Shown: in pieces, positions 47,946 to 56,896 of the stretch
Numbering within the stretch: the first letter of the stretch is position 1
Layout: the number at the start of each line of letters is the position of its first letter
Source: Paralimibaculum aggregatum
GTDB taxonomy: Bacteria; Pseudomonadota; Alphaproteobacteria; Rhodobacterales; Rhodobacteraceae
Reading direction: 5' to 3'
Assembly (NCBI RefSeq): GCF_030270585.1
Contig: NZ_BSYI01000001.1
Span: 1-64,000, forward strand
DNA: 64,000 bases
Made by a program: the position numbers and the translations under genes
Notes under the pieces: generated by a model
Database searches by the model: none
The model's input: only the letters and a program-made list of their open reading frames with translations
What the model was told of the DNA's origin: nothing

Positions 47946-48917
47946 TCAGAAATTCCGCGTGCGATACATCAGCCGGCGCATCGAGCCGGTGCGCGAGCGC
48001 ATCAGCAGCGTCTCCATCTCGATGAAGTCGCCGTGGCGCCGGGCGCCCTTCAGGATCGAGCCGTCGGTGACGCCGGTGGCGGCGAAGATCACGTCGGCCT
48101 TCACCATGTCGTCGCGGCTGTATTTGGCATCGAGATCCTCGATCCCGGCGCGGCGGCCGCGGGCGATCTCGTCCTCGTTGCGGAACATCAGCCGGCCCTG
48201 GATCTGCCCGCCCATGCATTTCAGCGCCGCCGCGGCCAGCACCCCCTCCGGCGCGCCGCCGAGGCCCATGTACATGTCGATCCCGGTCTCGGCCGGGTCG
48301 GCGCAGTGCATCACCCCGGCGACGTCGCCATCGGTGATCAGCCGGATCGCGGCGCCGGTGGAGCGCACCGCATCGATCAGCTCCTTGTGGCGCGGACGCT
48401 CGAGGATGCAGACGCTGACATCCTCCGGCCTGCAGCCCTTGGCCTTGGCGAAGACCCGCACCCGCTCGTCCGGGCTCATGTCGATATCCACCAGCCCGTC
48501 CGGGAAGCCGGGCCCGATGGCCAGCTTGTCCATGTAGACATCCGGCGCGTGCAGCATCGAGTGCCGCGGGCCCATGGCGATCACGGTGATCGCGTTCGGC
48601 ATCGCCTTGGCGGTGAGGGTGGTGCCCTCGAGCGGGTCGAGCGCGATATCGACCTCGACGCCGCTGCCGGAGCCGACCTCCTCGCCGATATAGAGCATCG
48701 GCGCCTCGTCGCGCTCGCCCTCGCCGATCACCACGGTGCCCTTGATGTCGAGCATGTTGAGCTGGGTGCGCATGGCGTCCACCGCCACCTGGTCGGCGGC
48801 CTTCTCGTCGCCCCGCCCGATCAGCCGGGCCGCCGCCAGCGCCGCCGCCTCGGAAACGCGGGCAAGCCCGAGGCTGAGCATCCGGTCCTGGAAATCGAGA
48901 CGCACATCATCGGTCAT
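47946..48917 (-). CDS. glpX: Fructose-1,6-bisphosphatase class II (GlpX)
   Basis: Predicted 323 aa from MTDDVRLDFQDRMLSLGLAR; an ATG two codons earlier is too close to the GGGAG ribosome site. VVIGEGERDEAPMLYIGE and VDIALDPLEGTTLTAKAMPNA are the metal- and substrate-binding motifs, and MGLGGAPEGVLAAAALKCMGG is diagnostic for GlpX. The enzyme dephosphorylates fructose-1,6-bisphosphate in gluconeogenesis; some homologues also act on sedoheptulose bisphosphate. It lies 89 bp downstream of homoserine dehydrogenase on the same strand, a neighbourhood common in Rhodobacterales. Confidence 0.95.
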   Translation of the reverse strand: MTDDVRLDFQDRMLSLGLARVSEAAALAAARLIGRGDEKAADQVAVDAMRTQLNMLDIKGTVVIGEGERDEAPMLYIGEEVGSGSGVEVDIALDPLEGTTLTAKAMPNAITVIAMGPRHSMLHAPDVYMDKLAIGPGFPDGLVDIDMSPDERVRVFAKAKGCRPEDVSVCILERPRHKELIDAVRSTGAAIRLITDGDVAGVMHCADPAETGIDMYMGLGGAPEGVLAAAALKCMGGQIQGRLMFRNEDEIARGRRAGIEDLDAKYSRDDMVKADVIFAATGVTDGSILKGARRHGDFIEMETLLMRSRTGSMRRLMYRTRNF

Positions 48918-49006
48918 CGCCATTCTCCCTCAGCTCGGCCCGGGTCGACTGCCGCCGGGGCCATTGTCCGGGCTTCTAGGCCGCCCCCGGCCAGCGTGCA
49001 AGCCGC

Positions 49007-50317
49007 TCAGATCTCCTCGATGGCGATCGCCACCGGCTCGGCAGCGCTCACATCCAGCGCCGCGATGCGGGCCACCGCGCCGTCGATCATCTCGCGCCGG
49101 GCGTCGTGGGTGACGATCACCACCGGCACCGCGCCGGCCCGCGCGCCGCCGCGCCCGTATTGCCGCATGCGGTGGATCGAGACCCCGGCCTCGCCGATCG
49201 CCGAGGCCAGCGCCGCCAGCGCGCCGGGCCGGTCGAGCAGCGAGAAGCGCAGGTAGTAGGGCGCGTGCTCGTCGGAGTAGTCGAGCCGCTCGGCCGCCCG
49301 GAGCCCCGCCGCGGGCTGCGCGAAGAGCGGCCCGGCGGCGCCGCGGGCGATGTCCATGAGATCGGCGACGATCGCCGAGGCGGTCGGCCCCTCCCCCGCA
49401 CCGGGGCCGGTGAAGGCGCAGGTGCCGACGAAATCGCCCTCCAGCACCACCGCGTTGGTGACGCCGGGCAGGCTGCCGATCAGGCTCTCGCGCGGGACCA
49501 TGGTGGGGCGCACGCGCTGCTCGAGCCCGCCGGCCTCCATCCGCGCCACCGCCAGCAGCTTGATGGCGAAGCCGAGATCGCCCGCGGTCTCGATATCGGC
49601 CGCGGTGATGCGCTCGATGCCCTCGGTGGTGACCCCCGCGAAATCGACCCGGGTGCCGAAGGCGGCGGCGGCGAGGATCGCCAGCTTGTGCGCCGCATCG
49701 GTGCCGCCGACATCGAAGGCCGGATCGGCCTCGGCATAGCCCTTGGCCTGCGCCTCGGCGAGCACCTCGGCATAGCCCCGCCCGGTGGCGGCCATCTCGG
49801 TGAGGATGTAGTTGCAGGTGCCGTTGAGCACGCCGGAGACGCGGTGGATGCGGTTGGCCGCGAGGCCCTCGGTCAGCGCCTTCATCACCGGGATGCCGCC
49901 GGCCACCCCGGCCTCGGCGCGCAGCGCGACGCCGGCCGCCTCCGCCGCCTCGGCCAGCGCCTGGCCGTGATGGGCGATCAGCGCCTTGTTGGCGGTGACC
50001 ACCGGCTTGCCGGCGGCGAGCGCCGCCTCGACCAGTGCCTTGGCCGGGCCGTTGGAGCCGCCGACCACCTCGACGACGCAGTCCACGTCATCGCGCGCGG
50101 CGAGGCGCACCGCGTCGTCCTCCCAGGCATAGGGCGCGAGATCCACCCCGCGGTCGCGGCCGCGCGAGCGCGCCGACACCGCGGTGACCGCAACCGGCCG
50201 CCCGGCGCGCGCGGCGATCGCCCCGGCATTGGCGGCAAGCAGCTTCACCACGCCGGCGCCGACGGTGCCGAGACCCGCGATGCCGATCCTGAGGGGCGAG
50301 GTGTCTGGGCGGGTCAT
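49007..50317 (-). CDS. hom: Homoserine dehydrogenase
   Basis: Predicted 436 aa. The Rossmann start LRIGIAGLGTVGAGVVKLL, VVEVVGGSNGPAKALVEAAL, VVTANKALIAHHG, AEAGVAGGIPVMKALTEGL, LNGTCNYILTEM and EADPAFDVGGTDAAHKLAIL (catalytic Asp/Lys region) are intact. The C-terminal 80 residues form an ACT domain (YLRFSLLDRPGALAALASAI) for threonine feedback. It reduces aspartate semialdehyde to homoserine for Thr/Met synthesis. Likely cotranscribed with glpX. Confidence 0.96.
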   Translation of the reverse strand: MTRPDTSPLRIGIAGLGTVGAGVVKLLAANAGAIAARAGRPVAVTAVSARSRGRDRGVDLAPYAWEDDAVRLAARDDVDCVVEVVGGSNGPAKALVEAALAAGKPVVTANKALIAHHGQALAEAAEAAGVALRAEAGVAGGIPVMKALTEGLAANRIHRVSGVLNGTCNYILTEMAATGRGYAEVLAEAQAKGYAEADPAFDVGGTDAAHKLAILAAAAFGTRVDFAGVTTEGIERITAADIETAGDLGFAIKLLAVARMEAGGLEQRVRPTMVPRESLIGSLPGVTNAVVLEGDFVGTCAFTGPGAGEGPTASAIVADLMDIARGAAGPLFAQPAAGLRAAERLDYSDEHAPYYLRFSLLDRPGALAALASAIGEAGVSIHRMRQYGRGGARAGAVPVVIVTHDARREMIDGAVARIAALDVSAAEPVAIAIEEI

Positions 50318-50468
50318 CGGGCGATCTCCGGGCTGATGGGCGGGACTGGGACGCTGTCGGGACGGGGGGCCGCGGGCGGATGCCGCGAACCGGGCTCGCG
50401 CCGGCGCTTAGCGCGTCCGGCCGGCCGGCTCAACCGGCAAAAGCGGCGCATCCGGGCAGGCCGGGCGC

Positions 50469-50816
50469 TCAGCCGCGCAGATCCCAGCCGAAGGGCGCGA
50501 AGCCGAAGCGGAAGGCCAGCCGCGCCGTGCGCTCGCTCGCCTCCCGGATCTCCGCCAGCCCGAAGGTCAGCTTCACGGTGGCGGCGATGTGCTTGGGCCG
50601 CTCCTCGGTCTTCTCGCGGATGCCCGCCGGCATGCCCTCCGCCTCGAGGCTCGCGAGAAACGCGTCGGGCTGCGCGCCGGGCACCCAGGGCACGAAATGG
50701 AAGCTCAGCACCACCGGCTGGCCGGGCACCAGCCGGGTCTCGCGGGTGACTTCGGCCATCGCCTTCTCGAGGCGATCGCGCTCGCCCGCCCAGTCCCAGG
50801 TCTCCGGATCGATCAT
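50469..50816 (-). CDS. Small protein resembling RraB (RNase E inhibitor) family
   Basis: Predicted 115 aa from MIDPETWDWAGERDRL with GGAGG 8 nt upstream. The core VVLSFHFVPWVPGAQPDAFLASLEAEGM has the alternating strand and Asp/Glu-rich helix of RraB-like proteins, and the end FRFGFAPFGWDLRG parallels their aromatic tail. In E. coli RraB binds RNase E and alters mRNA decay. Assignment is tentative. It follows the lipoprotein gene by 28 nt. Confidence 0.5.
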   Translation of the reverse strand: MIDPETWDWAGERDRLEKAMAEVTRETRLVPGQPVVLSFHFVPWVPGAQPDAFLASLEAEGMPAGIREKTEERPKHIAATVKLTFGLAEIREASERTARLAFRFGFAPFGWDLRG

Positions 50817-50844
50817 CGCGCTGTCCTCCCTGCGGCCTGCCGGC

Positions 50845-51312
50845 TCATTCGGTCTCCGCACCATCCGCCGCCGCCTGCGCCTCCGCGGCCCGGCGCCGGG
50901 CGCGCTGGGCGGCCTCGGCCTCGACCAGCGCCGCCCGTTCCGCCGGGGTCAGCGGCGGCCGCCGCGCCTCCGCGGTGCGCCGATCGCGCCGTGGATCGGC
51001 CGCGGCCAGCGCCTTCCGCTCGGCCTCGCTCAGAACCGGCGGGGCCAGCCGCGCCGCCTTGGGCCCGGCGCTCTCGGAGGCCAGCGAGAGCTCGGTCTGC
51101 ACCGCGATGCCCCCGGCCGGATCGGGCACGGCGGCGGTGTAGGTGCCCGGCGGCGGCGCCGGCGGCACATCGACCAGCAGCGGCCAGGGCGTGGCCTCGA
51201 CCTCCGGGCTCTCGACCACCTGGTATTCGTTGAACAGGCGAAAGCTCTCACAGCCCGCCAGCGCCAGCACCAGCGCCGCCGCGACACCATGCGCTGCCCC
51301 AAACCGCTTCAT
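50845..51312 (-). CDS. Lipoprotein of unknown function
   Basis: Predicted 155 aa with signal GVAAALVLALAGCES (acylated Cys at residue 21). The first half (YQVVESPEVEATPWPLLVDV, PPAPPPGTYTAAV) is Pro-rich. The second half is a charged, Ala/Arg/Glu-rich helix (LSEAERKALAAADPRR, TPAERAALVEAEAAQ) that is probably coiled. It is divergent from phaC, with 162 bp between starts. Confidence 0.65.
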   Translation of the reverse strand: MKRFGAAHGVAAALVLALAGCESFRLFNEYQVVESPEVEATPWPLLVDVPPAPPPGTYTAAVPDPAGGIAVQTELSLASESAGPKAARLAPPVLSEAERKALAAADPRRDRRTAEARRPPLTPAERAALVEAEAAQRARRRAAEAQAAADGAETE

Positions 51313-51474
51313 TCGCCCGCCTCCGGTCTGCTATGGATTGTTGAGGGCCGGCTTCCCCGTGGCGGAACCCTACCCCCCTGCGCGGGGGCTGGCCAGTGCC
51401 GAACCGCCGGGCCCGGCCGATGGCCGGGTCCCCAAGCTCCCGCCGGAGGAGCAAGACCACGGAGGAAGCCCGCC

Positions 51475-53289
51475 ATGGCCGACGAGCCCGCGACGAAGCC
51501 CACCGACCCCGCCGCCGACCTGCCGGTCCTTTCGGACCGCATCGGACGCATCGTCGAGCGCAGTTCCAAGGTCTGGGCCGAGGCGCTCGACAAGCAGATC
51601 GACGATATCGGCCATCTGAAGCCCGATCCGCTCAACACGGTGCCCTCGATGGCGCGCTGGGCCTACGACTTCTGGGACCATCCCGACCGGATGGCGACCG
51701 CGATGGGCCAGCTCTGGGCGGCGCAGGCCGATCTCTGGACCCGCACCATGCAGCGCGCCTGGACCGGCGAGGCCGCCTCGCCGCTGATCCAGCCGGAACG
51801 CGGCGACAAGCGCTTCAAGGACAAGCTCTGGGACGAGAGCCCGTTCTACGACTATCTCAAGCAGTCCTACCTGCTGACGGCGGACTGGCTGAAGGGCCGC
51901 CTCGCCGAGGCCGAGGGGCTGACCCCGCAGGACCGCAAGAAGCTCGAGCTGATCACCCGCAACTTCATCGAGGCGACCTCGCCCTCGAACTCGCCGGTGA
52001 TCAACCCCGAGGTGCTGCGCACCACCATCGACGAGAAGGGCGAGAACCTGATCCGCGGCCTCGAGCACCTGGTGCGCGACCTCGAGCGCGGCAAGGGCCA
52101 GCTGCTGATCCAGCAGACCGACATGAGCGCCTTCAAGGTGGGCGAGAACATGGCCACCACCCCCGGCGCGGTGGTCTTCGAGAACGAGCTGCTGCAGCTG
52201 ATCCAGTATGCCCCGGCCACCGAGCAGGTGCACAAGACCCCGCTGCTGTTCTGCCCGCCCTGGATCAACAAGTTCTACATCCTCGACCTCAACGAGAAGA
52301 AGTCGATGATCCGCTGGCTGGTCGAGCAGGGCCACACGGTCTTCGTGATCTCCTGGGTCAATCCCGGCCCGGCGCAGAAGGACGAGACCTGGGAGAGCTA
52401 CATGACCAAGGGCGTGCTCACCGCCCTCGCGAAGGTGCTCGAGGAGACCGGCGAGCCGCAGGCCAACATCGTCGGCTACTGCATCGGCGGCACCATGGTG
52501 GGCAGCACCCTCGCCTACATGGCCGCCAACGGCGACGACCGGGTGAAATCCGCCACCTTCTTCACCGCCCAGCTCGACTTCACCGATGCCGGCGAGCTGC
52601 AGGCCTTCGTCGATGACGAGGTGCTCGACACCATCGAGCAGGCGGTCGACGAGAAGGGCTATCTCGCCGCCGAGAACATGTTCGCCGCCTTCAACTCGCT
52701 GCGCTCGACCGACCTGATCTGGGGCTTCGTGATCAACAACTACCTGCTGGGCAAGGAGAACTTCCCCTTCGACCTGCTCTACTGGAACTCGGATTCGACG
52801 GCGATGCCGGGGCGGGTGCACATGTACTACCTCGACACCTTCTACAACCGGAACCTGCTCGCCAAGGGCGAGATGGAGATCGCCGGGCAGCGGCTCGACC
52901 TCTCCAGGGTCAAGCTGCCCTGCTTCCATGTCGGCACGGTGGAGGACCACATCGCGCCGGCGCCCTCGACCTATCGCGCGGCGAAGATGCTCGGCAGCCG
53001 CAGCCAGACCTACATCCTCGCCGGCAGCGGCCATATCGCCGGCGTCGTCAACCCGCCGGCCTCGGGGAAATACCAGTACTGGACCAAGCGCGGGCTGAAG
53101 GGCACCACGCTCGAGGAATGGCGCGAGGGCACCACCGAGACCAAGGGCTCCTGGTGGCCGCACTGGGACAAGTGGCTCGCCGCGAAATCCGACGGCAAGG
53201 TGCCCGGGCGCAGCCCCGGCACGGTGCTCGGCCAGATCGAGCCGGCCCCCGGGCGCTACGTGAAGCAGCGCTTCGACGACGAGAGCTGA
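51475..53289 (+). CDS. phaC: Class I poly(3-hydroxyalkanoate) synthase
   Basis: Predicted 604 aa, GGAGG 9-13 nt upstream of the ATG. The N-terminal domain has FWDHPDRMATAMGQLWAAQ. The alpha/beta-hydrolase core has TPLLFCPPWINKFYILDL, the lipase-like box GYCIGGTM with catalytic Cys, and the charge-relay Asp and His in VEDHIAP and GSGHIAGVVN. The end WWPHWDKWL is characteristic of class I enzymes. It polymerises 3-hydroxybutyryl-CoA into storage granules. A hairpin (51412-51428) lies in its leader. The stop overlaps the ATG of the esterase gene (TGATG). No phasin or phaR gene is in the window. Confidence 0.96.
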   Translation: MADEPATKPTDPAADLPVLSDRIGRIVERSSKVWAEALDKQIDDIGHLKPDPLNTVPSMARWAYDFWDHPDRMATAMGQLWAAQADLWTRTMQRAWTGEAASPLIQPERGDKRFKDKLWDESPFYDYLKQSYLLTADWLKGRLAEAEGLTPQDRKKLELITRNFIEATSPSNSPVINPEVLRTTIDEKGENLIRGLEHLVRDLERGKGQLLIQQTDMSAFKVGENMATTPGAVVFENELLQLIQYAPATEQVHKTPLLFCPPWINKFYILDLNEKKSMIRWLVEQGHTVFVISWVNPGPAQKDETWESYMTKGVLTALAKVLEETGEPQANIVGYCIGGTMVGSTLAYMAANGDDRVKSATFFTAQLDFTDAGELQAFVDDEVLDTIEQAVDEKGYLAAENMFAAFNSLRSTDLIWGFVINNYLLGKENFPFDLLYWNSDSTAMPGRVHMYYLDTFYNRNLLAKGEMEIAGQRLDLSRVKLPCFHVGTVEDHIAPAPSTYRAAKMLGSRSQTYILAGSGHIAGVVNPPASGKYQYWTKRGLKGTTLEEWREGTTETKGSWWPHWDKWLAAKSDGKVPGRSPGTVLGQIEPAPGRYVKQRFDDES

Positions 53290-54371
53290 TGGCGCCGGCC
53301 GGCGCGCGCCGGGCCGGGCGCCGGAGCGGGCGCCGGGGAAGGCGCCCGGGAAAGCCCGCGCGGATGTTCGGGCGGATGTTCGGGCGGATGTTCGGGCCGA
53401 TGTTCGGGCGGATGCTTCGGGGCGGGCTGCTCGCCGCGCTGCTCGCCGGGCCCGCCGCCCCGGCGGCGGCGCAGTCGGGCGTGATCAACCCCTGCGCCTT
53501 CTCCGAGCGCGACAGCGCCTGCCGCGTCGAGGACGGCGAGTACCGCGTGCTGCTGCCGCAGGGGCTCGGCCCGTTCCCGGCGCTGGTCTATCTCTACGGC
53601 TCGCTCGGCGAGAGCCGGCGGATCACCGACTCGCGCCAGTTCCGCGAGGAGATCGTGCGCCGGGGCTATGCACTGATCGTGCCGCAGGCGCTCGACATCA
53701 CCTATCTCGGCAGCCTGCGCGGCACCGGCTGGGGCCGGCGGATCCGCGCCGCGCGCCACCCGCGCGACGATGTCGACTTCCTGCGCCGGGTGGTGTTCGA
53801 CGCCCGCCGGCGGGTCAATATCGACCCCGGGCGGATCATCTGGGCCGGCCATTCCGACGGCGGCTACATGGTCTTCGAGATGGCCTGCCACCACCCCGAG
53901 ATGGGCGTCGCCTTCGCCTCCCATGCCGCGAGCTATGGCGGGATGCTGCCGCGCGCCTGCCGCCGCCCGGTCCGGCTCCTGCACACCCATTCGCCGGACG
54001 ACCGGATCGTGCCCTTCGCCGGCGAGCGGCGCCAGGGGCCGATCGTCGACAGCGCCGATCTCGGCGAGGCGCTCGGGCTGATCGCGCGCACCAATCGCTG
54101 CCGCCGCGGCCCGGAGCCGGCCGGGCGCTTCTTCGGCTTCGAGCGGCAGACCTGGTCCGACTGCGAGCATGGCTCGGCGCTCGACCTGCTGATCCACGAC
54201 CGCGGACACGGCTGGCCCGCGGCCTGGCTGCCGGCGGTGCTCGACTGGTATGACAGCGTGAGCTTCCGGCCCGCGGTCTCGCGCACCATCCGGGTTGGCG
54301 AGCCGGCCCCGGGCACCCGCCGCAAGGTGCCGGGCGCCTCCGGGGGCTTCTTCAAGTCCGTCCCGAAATAG
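53289..54371 (+). CDS. Exported alpha/beta-hydrolase, PHB-depolymerase/LpqC-like esterase
   Basis: Predicted 360 aa if translation begins at the coupled ATG at 53289. A very basic lead and a run of RMFG repeats precede a signal peptide (LRGGLLAALLAGPAAPAAAQS), so an ATG inside the repeats or at MLRGGLL may be the true start. The mature part has PFPALVYLYGSLGES, the nucleophile box IIWAGHSDGGYM, an Asp in HSPDDRIVPF and a His in HDRGHGWPAAW, matching esterase/PHB-depolymerase proteins. An exported enzyme could not reach cytosolic granules, so an extracellular polyester or ester substrate is more likely. Confidence 0.75.
   Translation: MAPAGARRAGRRSGRRGRRPGKPARMFGRMFGRMFGPMFGRMLRGGLLAALLAGPAAPAAAQSGVINPCAFSERDSACRVEDGEYRVLLPQGLGPFPALVYLYGSLGESRRITDSRQFREEIVRRGYALIVPQALDITYLGSLRGTGWGRRIRAARHPRDDVDFLRRVVFDARRRVNIDPGRIIWAGHSDGGYMVFEMACHHPEMGVAFASHAASYGGMLPRACRRPVRLLHTHSPDDRIVPFAGERRQGPIVDSADLGEALGLIARTNRCRRGPEPAGRFFGFERQTWSDCEHGSALDLLIHDRGHGWPAAWLPAVLDWYDSVSFRPAVSRTIRVGEPAPGTRRKVPGASGGFFKSVPK
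53361..53420. repeat. 12-bp tandem repeat before the esterase signal peptide
   Basis: Three identical CGGATGTTCGGG units, a fourth with one change and a partial fifth, encoding RMFGRMFGRMFGPMFGRM. Each unit contains an in-frame ATG. Confidence 0.85.
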
Positions 54372-54467
54372 CGCCTGCCGCGGCGCATCCGCCCTGCTTC
54401 TCCCCCGCGCGTGCGTCGTGCGGCGGTGTGCGGCCGAAAGGGTGTTGCCTTCCGCGCGGATCGGCGT

Positions 54468-54487
54468 ATTGGTACAACTGTACCAAT
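54468..54487. promoter_or_regulatory. Perfect operator-like palindrome before the aminotransferase gene
   Basis: ATTGGTAC-AACT-GTACCAAT, an 8-bp perfect inverted repeat with a 4-bp centre, ends 11 bases before the ATG and touches the CGGAG ribosome site. The GGTAC half-sites resemble operators of GntR-family repressors of amine or amino acid catabolism. No regulator gene is adjacent. Confidence 0.6.
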
Positions 54488-54498
54488 CGGAGCCAGTC

Positions 54499-55815
54499 AT
54501 GACAATTTCCGACCATTCCGCCGATGCCGCCGCCCCCGCCCAGGCCGACTGGATCCGCCGCGCCCAGGCGGTGCTGCCCGCCGGCAGCTTCGGCAATTTT
54601 CCCGGCGACATCGTGATCGAGAGCGGCGAGGGCGCGCGCATCCGCGATGCCGATGGCCGGGACTATGTCGATTACCTGATCGGCTCGGGCCCGATGCTTG
54701 TCGGCCATCGCCACCCGGAGGTGATCGCCGCGGTGCAGGCGCAGCTTGCCAGCGGCCTGACCTTCTTCGCCAACAACCCGCATGGCATCGCGCTCGCCGA
54801 GGTGATCGTCGATGCCGTCGCCTGCGCCGAGCAGATCCGCTATGTCTCCACCGGCTCGGAGGCCGATCTCTATGCCATGCGGCTGGCCCGCGCGCATACC
54901 GGCCGGCAGAAGATCCTGAAGTTCGAGGGCGGCTATCACGGCATGTCCGACGTGGCGCTGATGAGCCTCGCGCCGAAGCGGCTGGCCAATTTCCCCGAGC
55001 CGGTGCCCGACAGCGCCGGCATCGCCGAGGCGGTGCGCGGCGACGTGCTGGTGGCGCCGTTCAACGATCTCGAGGCGGTGCGCGCGCTGGTGGCGGCGCA
55101 TGGCCCGGAGATCGCCGGCATCATCGTCGAGCCGCTGCAACGGCTGATCCCGCCCGAGCCGGGCTTTCTCGAGGGGCTGCGCGAGATCGCCTCCGCGCAG
55201 GGCATCGTGCTGATCTTCGACGAGGTGGTGACAGGCTTCCGCTTCGGCTATGGCGGGGCGCAGGCGCTCTATGGCGTGACGCCGGATCTCTGCACGCTGG
55301 GCAAGGTGATCGGCGGCGGCTTCCCGCTGGCGGCGATCGCCGGGCCCGCCGCGATCATGCGCCATTTCGACCGCGAGGCGGTGGGCGAGGACGGGTTTCT
55401 CTACCAGGTCGGCACGCTCTCGGGGAATCCGGTGGCGGCGGTGGCCGGGCTCAAGACGCTGGAGATCCTGCGCCGCCCCGGCACATACGCGCACATCGAG
55501 GCCGCCGGCCGGCGGCTGCAGGGGGCGATCCGCAGCGCCTTCGCGGCGGCGGGGGTGCCGGTGCAGGTGGTCGGCGTGCCCTGCCTCTTCGACGCGGTCT
55601 TCACCGAGGCGCCGGTGCGCAACTACCGCGACATCTTCCACGCCGACAGGCGCCGGGCGATGGACTTCACCCGGGCACTGCGCAACCGCGGGGTGCTGAA
55701 GCCGGACGGCAAGTTCTACATCTCCGCGGCGCTGACCGAGGCGGATCTGGCGCTGACCGAGGCGGCCATCGCCGAGGCCGCGCCGGAGGTGGCGGCGGGG
55801 GCGGTGACGGCGTGA
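54499..55815 (+). CDS. Class III aminotransferase, glutamate-1-semialdehyde-aminomutase-like
   Basis: Predicted 438 aa from MTISDHSADAAAP. Key motifs are VDYLIGSGPMLVGHRHPEV, STGSEADLYAMRLARAHTGR, KFEGGYHGMSDVAL, LIFDEVVTGFRFGYGGAQ (Asp contacting the pyridine N) and LGKVIGGGFPLAAIAG (PLP Lys). HemL-type enzymes share this layout, but the separate operator and context argue for a catabolic omega-amino or beta-amino acid aminotransferase rather than heme synthesis. The substrate is not identifiable. Single gene, convergent with the ATP-grasp gene, 41-bp G-rich gap. Confidence 0.85.
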   Translation: MTISDHSADAAAPAQADWIRRAQAVLPAGSFGNFPGDIVIESGEGARIRDADGRDYVDYLIGSGPMLVGHRHPEVIAAVQAQLASGLTFFANNPHGIALAEVIVDAVACAEQIRYVSTGSEADLYAMRLARAHTGRQKILKFEGGYHGMSDVALMSLAPKRLANFPEPVPDSAGIAEAVRGDVLVAPFNDLEAVRALVAAHGPEIAGIIVEPLQRLIPPEPGFLEGLREIASAQGIVLIFDEVVTGFRFGYGGAQALYGVTPDLCTLGKVIGGGFPLAAIAGPAAIMRHFDREAVGEDGFLYQVGTLSGNPVAAVAGLKTLEILRRPGTYAHIEAAGRRLQGAIRSAFAAAGVPVQVVGVPCLFDAVFTEAPVRNYRDIFHADRRRAMDFTRALRNRGVLKPDGKFYISAALTEADLALTEAAIAEAAPEVAAGAVTA

Positions 55816-55856
55816 CCGGCGGGGGGCGGCGGGGGCGGGCGGGGCCCCTGCCCCGG

Positions 55857-56810
55857 TCAGCCGGCCTGCGCCGCCGCGAGCCGGGCCTTCAGATGCGCCA
55901 CCACCAGCTCGGCGATGTCGGTCTTCGAGACCTTGGCGAAGTGGCGCCAGGAGGGCGGGCGGTTCATCTCGATCACCACGGTGCGCCCGTCGGCGAGGCG
56001 GGCGACATCCCAGCCGATCAGCCCCTGGCGCATCACCTTGCCGAGCGCATCGAGCACATCCGCCGGCGCCGGCTCCTCGACCAGCTCGGCCCCCTGGCTC
56101 GCATTGGCCGGGCGCTCGGGCCCGGCCGCCACCCGGCGCACGCAGCCGATCACCGCGCCGTCGAGGGTGTAGACCCGGTATTCGGCGGCGATGTCGAGCG
56201 CCGGCTCGATCAGGAAGGGCGGCATCTGCCGGCCGAAGCTCTCGGCCACGTCGAGCACCGCCCGGATCGATTCGGCCGAGCCGTCGACCCAGCGCACCGA
56301 GACGCCGCCCGAGCCGGCGATGCTCTTGGCCACCAACTTGCCGCGGGAATAGTCGTGCGCGCGCAGGCAGGCGGCGAGATCGACCCGGCTCGCCACCAGC
56401 GTGCGGTCGACATCCGCGCCGCTGCCCTGGGCCTCGACGATCAGGTCGCTGAGATCCGTGGAGCCGCGCTGGAAGCGTTCGTTCGGGTCGAGCATCACGC
56501 AGCCGTTGCGGCGCAGCGCATGGTCGATGGCGCGGACCATGTGGGTGCTGCCGCCGCCGGTGGCGCGGACGATCATCGCGGCGGGCTCGTAGACGCGCCC
56601 CATCGCCATCAGCCGCGCCGGGCGGCCGTCGCTCGGCAGCCGGAGCTGGAAGCTCCAGACCGGCCCGGCGGCGACCTCGAAGCCCGCCCGGTCGGCCGCC
56701 TTCATCAGGCTGCGCACCGAATAGGGCGCGCTGTAGCGCCCCGGCGCATCGGCCGGCTGGATCTCGTTGGACAGGATCACGAGGAGCGGGCGGGTCTCGG
56801 GACCGGACAT
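55857..56810 (-). CDS. ATP-grasp protein (RimK/GshB-like)
   Basis: Predicted 317 aa. LLVILSNEIQPADAPGRYSA is the start of a pre-ATP-grasp domain. HMVRAIDHALRRNGCVMLDP, KLVAKSIAGSGGVSVRWVDG (ATP-binding Lys and Gly loop), PFLIEPALDIAAEYRVYTLD and TVVIEMNRPPSWRHFAKV (metal-binding Glu-Asn) follow ATP-grasp ligases such as RimK. The family joins a carboxylate to an amine or thiol using ATP; the substrate is unknown. It lies 86 bp downstream of the hydrolase gene's 3' end on the opposite side, with no partner gene beside it. Confidence 0.72.
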   Translation of the reverse strand: MSGPETRPLLVILSNEIQPADAPGRYSAPYSVRSLMKAADRAGFEVAAGPVWSFQLRLPSDGRPARLMAMGRVYEPAAMIVRATGGGSTHMVRAIDHALRRNGCVMLDPNERFQRGSTDLSDLIVEAQGSGADVDRTLVASRVDLAACLRAHDYSRGKLVAKSIAGSGGVSVRWVDGSAESIRAVLDVAESFGRQMPPFLIEPALDIAAEYRVYTLDGAVIGCVRRVAAGPERPANASQGAELVEEPAPADVLDALGKVMRQGLIGWDVARLADGRTVVIEMNRPPSWRHFAKVSKTDIAELVVAHLKARLAAAQAG

Positions 56811-56896
56811 CGGGGCCTCGGCGGCAGCGACCGGCTGCGCCGCCGGCCGGTTGCCGTGCTAGCGCATTCGCCGCCCGCGGTCGAGCGCCGACGCGC

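Noticed and set aside
53391-53488. CRISPR-like short repeats near the esterase and in intergenic gaps
   Set aside because: Units are only 8-18 bp, directly abutting, with no spacers and no cas genes.
55816-55856. Terminator between the convergent aminotransferase and ATP-grasp genes
   Set aside because: The gap is G-rich with only a short imperfect GGGGC/GCCCC pairing; not convincing.
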